From Flavobacterium pectinovorum (lineage in GTDB: Bacteria > Bacteroidota > Bacteroidia > Flavobacteriales > Flavobacteriaceae): a stretch of DNA of 64,000 nucleotides. Under the pieces are notes generated by a model. It was not told where the DNA came from, did no database searches, and was given only the letters and a program-made list of their open reading frames with translations. Every line of letters starts with the position of its first letter. Within the stretch, counting starts at the first letter, position 1. This document shows positions 62,545 through 64,000 of this stretch, piece after piece. The stretch is from assembly GCF_006438875.1 (NCBI RefSeq), contig NZ_RCZH01000017.1:1-64000 (forward strand), written 5' to 3'. The translations under genes were made by a program, and so were the position numbers.

Positions 62545-64000
62545 TTAATTATTATTGTTATTTTGTTGTAAAATCTTTATATCCGAAATACGGTCTGCAA
62601 AGAAACTAATTTTTTCTGGATATTTCAAAATTAATATTTCATATGCTTGTATTGCTTTTGTATATTTTTTTTGTTCCAAATATACTCTGGCCAAAGTCTC
62701 GGTCATTAAGTAGGAATTATCCTCTTGATTTATGTTGAATTGTACTGCTGGCGTTATTGCAGTCTGCTTTATAGGCGAAATCTTCGGATTCGTTTCGATG
62801 AATTTATTGATTATTTCTGCCTTTTTCTTTTTCTCTTCGTCCAATAATTCAACTTCAACAATTGTTTCGGTTGGTTTTTTAGTTTGTTTTTCCTCTTCCG
62901 GAGTTTCTTCTGATCTGTCAATTGGCTCAGTTTTGGCTAATTGAAGCCATTCCTGAAAAGAGTGTTTTTCATTAACCGAAAAATCTAATGGTTTTCCTAT
63001 TTCCAGATTTTCTTCTGCAGTTTTTACAACTTCCGGGATTTCGATCTCGTTAGGTTCTTCAACTTCTTCTTCTTCTTTAGCTTTCTCAAAAACTACTGTT
63101 GAAGCTTCTTTAATAGAATTTAAAATCGATTTTTCAATGGGATCAACTCTGACATCTGGAATTTCATCATCAACGGTTTCATCAAAAAAGGTTGAAGTTG
63201 CTATTTTAACAGGCTGCTCGATAATTGGATCAACTTTTATTTCTTCTATTTTTGGAGTTTCTTCAAAAGTTATATTCGTTTCTGTTTGATCAGAAGTTAA
63301 AACGGGTTCCTCAATTATTGCAGGTTCTTCAAAAACAACTGATGTTACTTCTTTAAAATGATCTAAAATGGGTTGCTCAATAACGGGCTCAATTTTAATC
63401 TCTTCTGTTTCTATAGGTTCTTCAAAAGTTGCAGTTGTTATTTCTTTAAAAGAATCTAAAATTGATTGCTCGCTAATTGGCTCAATTATAAGCTCCTCTA
63501 TTTTTGGAGTTTCTTCAAAGGTTGCAGTTGTTACCTCTTTAAATGAATCCAAAATTGCTTGCTCGCTAATTGGTTCGATTATAGGCTCTTCTATTTTTGG
63601 AGTTTCTTCAAAAGTTGTACTAATTACTTCTTTAAATGAATCTAATATTGATTGCTCACTAATGGATTCAATTTTAAGGTCTTTTATTTTTACAGGTTCT
63701 TCAAAAGTTGTTGTTACTTCTTTAAAAGAATCTAAGACAGGCTGCTCAATAACCAAATCGATTTTTGGTTCTTCAATTATTACAGGTTTTTCAAAAGTGA
63801 CCGTTGTAGCTTCTTTAATAGAGTCTAAAATAGATTGTTCTATTGGATCAATGCGAACTTCTGTACTTTTTTTAATTTGTTCTGCCGAGATGATTTCGCT
63901 GTCAAAAACAGTAATATTCAAAAGATCTTTTAACTTTCTGTCGTAATATTCGCTTTGGATAGAAGTAAAAGTTTCCGAAGTTATAAAATCAAACAAAATC
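62545..64000 (-). CDS. Acidic repeat protein with C-terminal TPR (5' end outside window)
   Basis: At least 484 codons; the frame stays open to the window edge, so the TTG at 63996 is probably internal. Residues about 55-245 hold seven or so degenerate repeats of ~33-36 residues built on SEQSILDSFKEV, TTATFEE and PKIEEPIIEPI. A linker with EEWLQLAKTEPIDR-like sequence follows, then a TPR-type helical pair (ETLARVYLEQKKYTKAIQAY). It ends in five Asn. It is likely cytoplasmic and a binding scaffold. In other Flavobacterium genomes, from memory, a TPR gene precedes secG at this locus. Confidence 0.75.
   Translation of the reverse strand, partial: ILFDFITSETFTSIQSEYYDRKLKDLLNITVFDSEIISAEQIKKSTEVRIDPIEQSILDSIKEATTVTFEKPVIIEEPKIDLVIEQPVLDSFKEVTTTFEEPVKIKDLKIESISEQSILDSFKEVISTTFEETPKIEEPIIEPISEQAILDSFKEVTTATFEETPKIEELIIEPISEQSILDSFKEITTATFEEPIETEEIKIEPVIEQPILDHFKEVTSVVFEEPAIIEEPVLTSDQTETNITFEETPKIEEIKVDPIIEQPVKIATSTFFDETVDDEIPDVRVDPIEKSILNSIKEASTVVFEKAKEEEEVEEPNEIEIPEVVKTAEENLEIGKPLDFSVNEKHSFQEWLQLAKTEPIDRSEETPEEEKQTKKPTETIVEVELLDEEKKKKAEIINKFIETNPKISPIKQTAITPAVQFNINQEDNSYLMTETLARVYLEQKKYTKAIQAYEILILKYPEKISFFADRISDIKILQQNNNNN

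Noticed and set aside
63368..63946. 192-codon plus-strand frame opposite the acidic repeat gene
   Set aside because: It is the antisense shadow of the repeats; its own repeats follow those of the minus-strand gene.

Overview
The window is AT-rich DNA from a Flavobacterium-like member of the Flavobacteriaceae (Bacteroidota). Support comes from the gliding genes gldB-gldC, a large surface protein with a type IX secretion (type B) sorting domain beside a PorP/SprF-like partner, a dcw cluster with the long Flavobacterium-type FtsZ, many -7 boxes of the Bacteroidota form TAnnTTTG, A/T-rich leaders instead of Shine-Dalgarno sites, and several families of intergenic hairpin repeats.

Layout. 1-7.3 kb: the edge of an insertion sequence, peptidase E, a four-gene overlapping operon of small exported proteins, an M1 metallopeptidase, and tatA-PAP2. 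7.3-8.9 kb: a repeat-rich island around a PhyH-type dioxygenase. 8.9-17.1 kb: an O-methyltransferase, lipoproteins, rlmN, a polyprenyl diphosphate synthase, an orphan gene, and an ECF sigma factor with a likely anti-sigma factor and a barrel-like protein. 17.2-23.8 kb: dnaG, a LuxR-type response regulator, nadE, gldBC, engB and a hydrolase. 24.0-41.2 kb: the dcw operon mraZ-rsmH-ftsL-ftsI-murE-mraY-murD-ftsW-murG-murC-ftsQ-ftsA-ftsZ, interrupted at two junctions by broken S23-type four-helix-bundle genes. 41.3-47.6 kb: yqeY, tRNA-Arg(UCG), the surface protein and its SprF-like partner. 47.6-55.0 kb: hydrolases, membrane proteins, orphan Cys-rich proteins and a LytTR two-component system. 55.0-59.8 kb: an outer-membrane protein, a small HMA-like protein, a SulP transporter, a small double-glycine peptide cassette and an NPP-type phosphodiesterase. 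59.9-64 kb: groEL, groES, secG and a repeat-rich TPR protein cut by the window edge.

How they work together. The 24-41 kb block makes lipid II (murE, murD, murC, mraY, murG) and builds the divisome (ftsL, ftsI, ftsW, ftsQ, ftsA, ftsZ). murB, murF and ddl are not in it. A helically phased set of GTGGT boxes in front of mraZ is a probable autoregulatory MraZ operator. groESL and secG form a protein-folding and export neighbourhood.

Most notable. (1) Between sulP and the phosphodiesterase, two unlisted small minus-strand genes encode a 40-residue peptide with a double-glycine leader and a 58-residue two-helix membrane protein. This looks like a bacteriocin or signal peptide with a possible immunity partner. 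The cassette lies between 48-bp direct repeats (44/48 identical). (2) Two S23-type genes inside the dcw operon are each bounded by about 30-bp inverted repeats, and each is broken by a different lesion. (3) The DnaG zinc ribbon has lost all four metal ligands. (4) A hydrolase has a signal peptide that is out of frame by one base in a homopolymer. (5) Two copies of a ~104-bp palindromic repeat flank the PhyH gene in opposite orientation. Family names come from recognising the proteins by eye; no database search was run.
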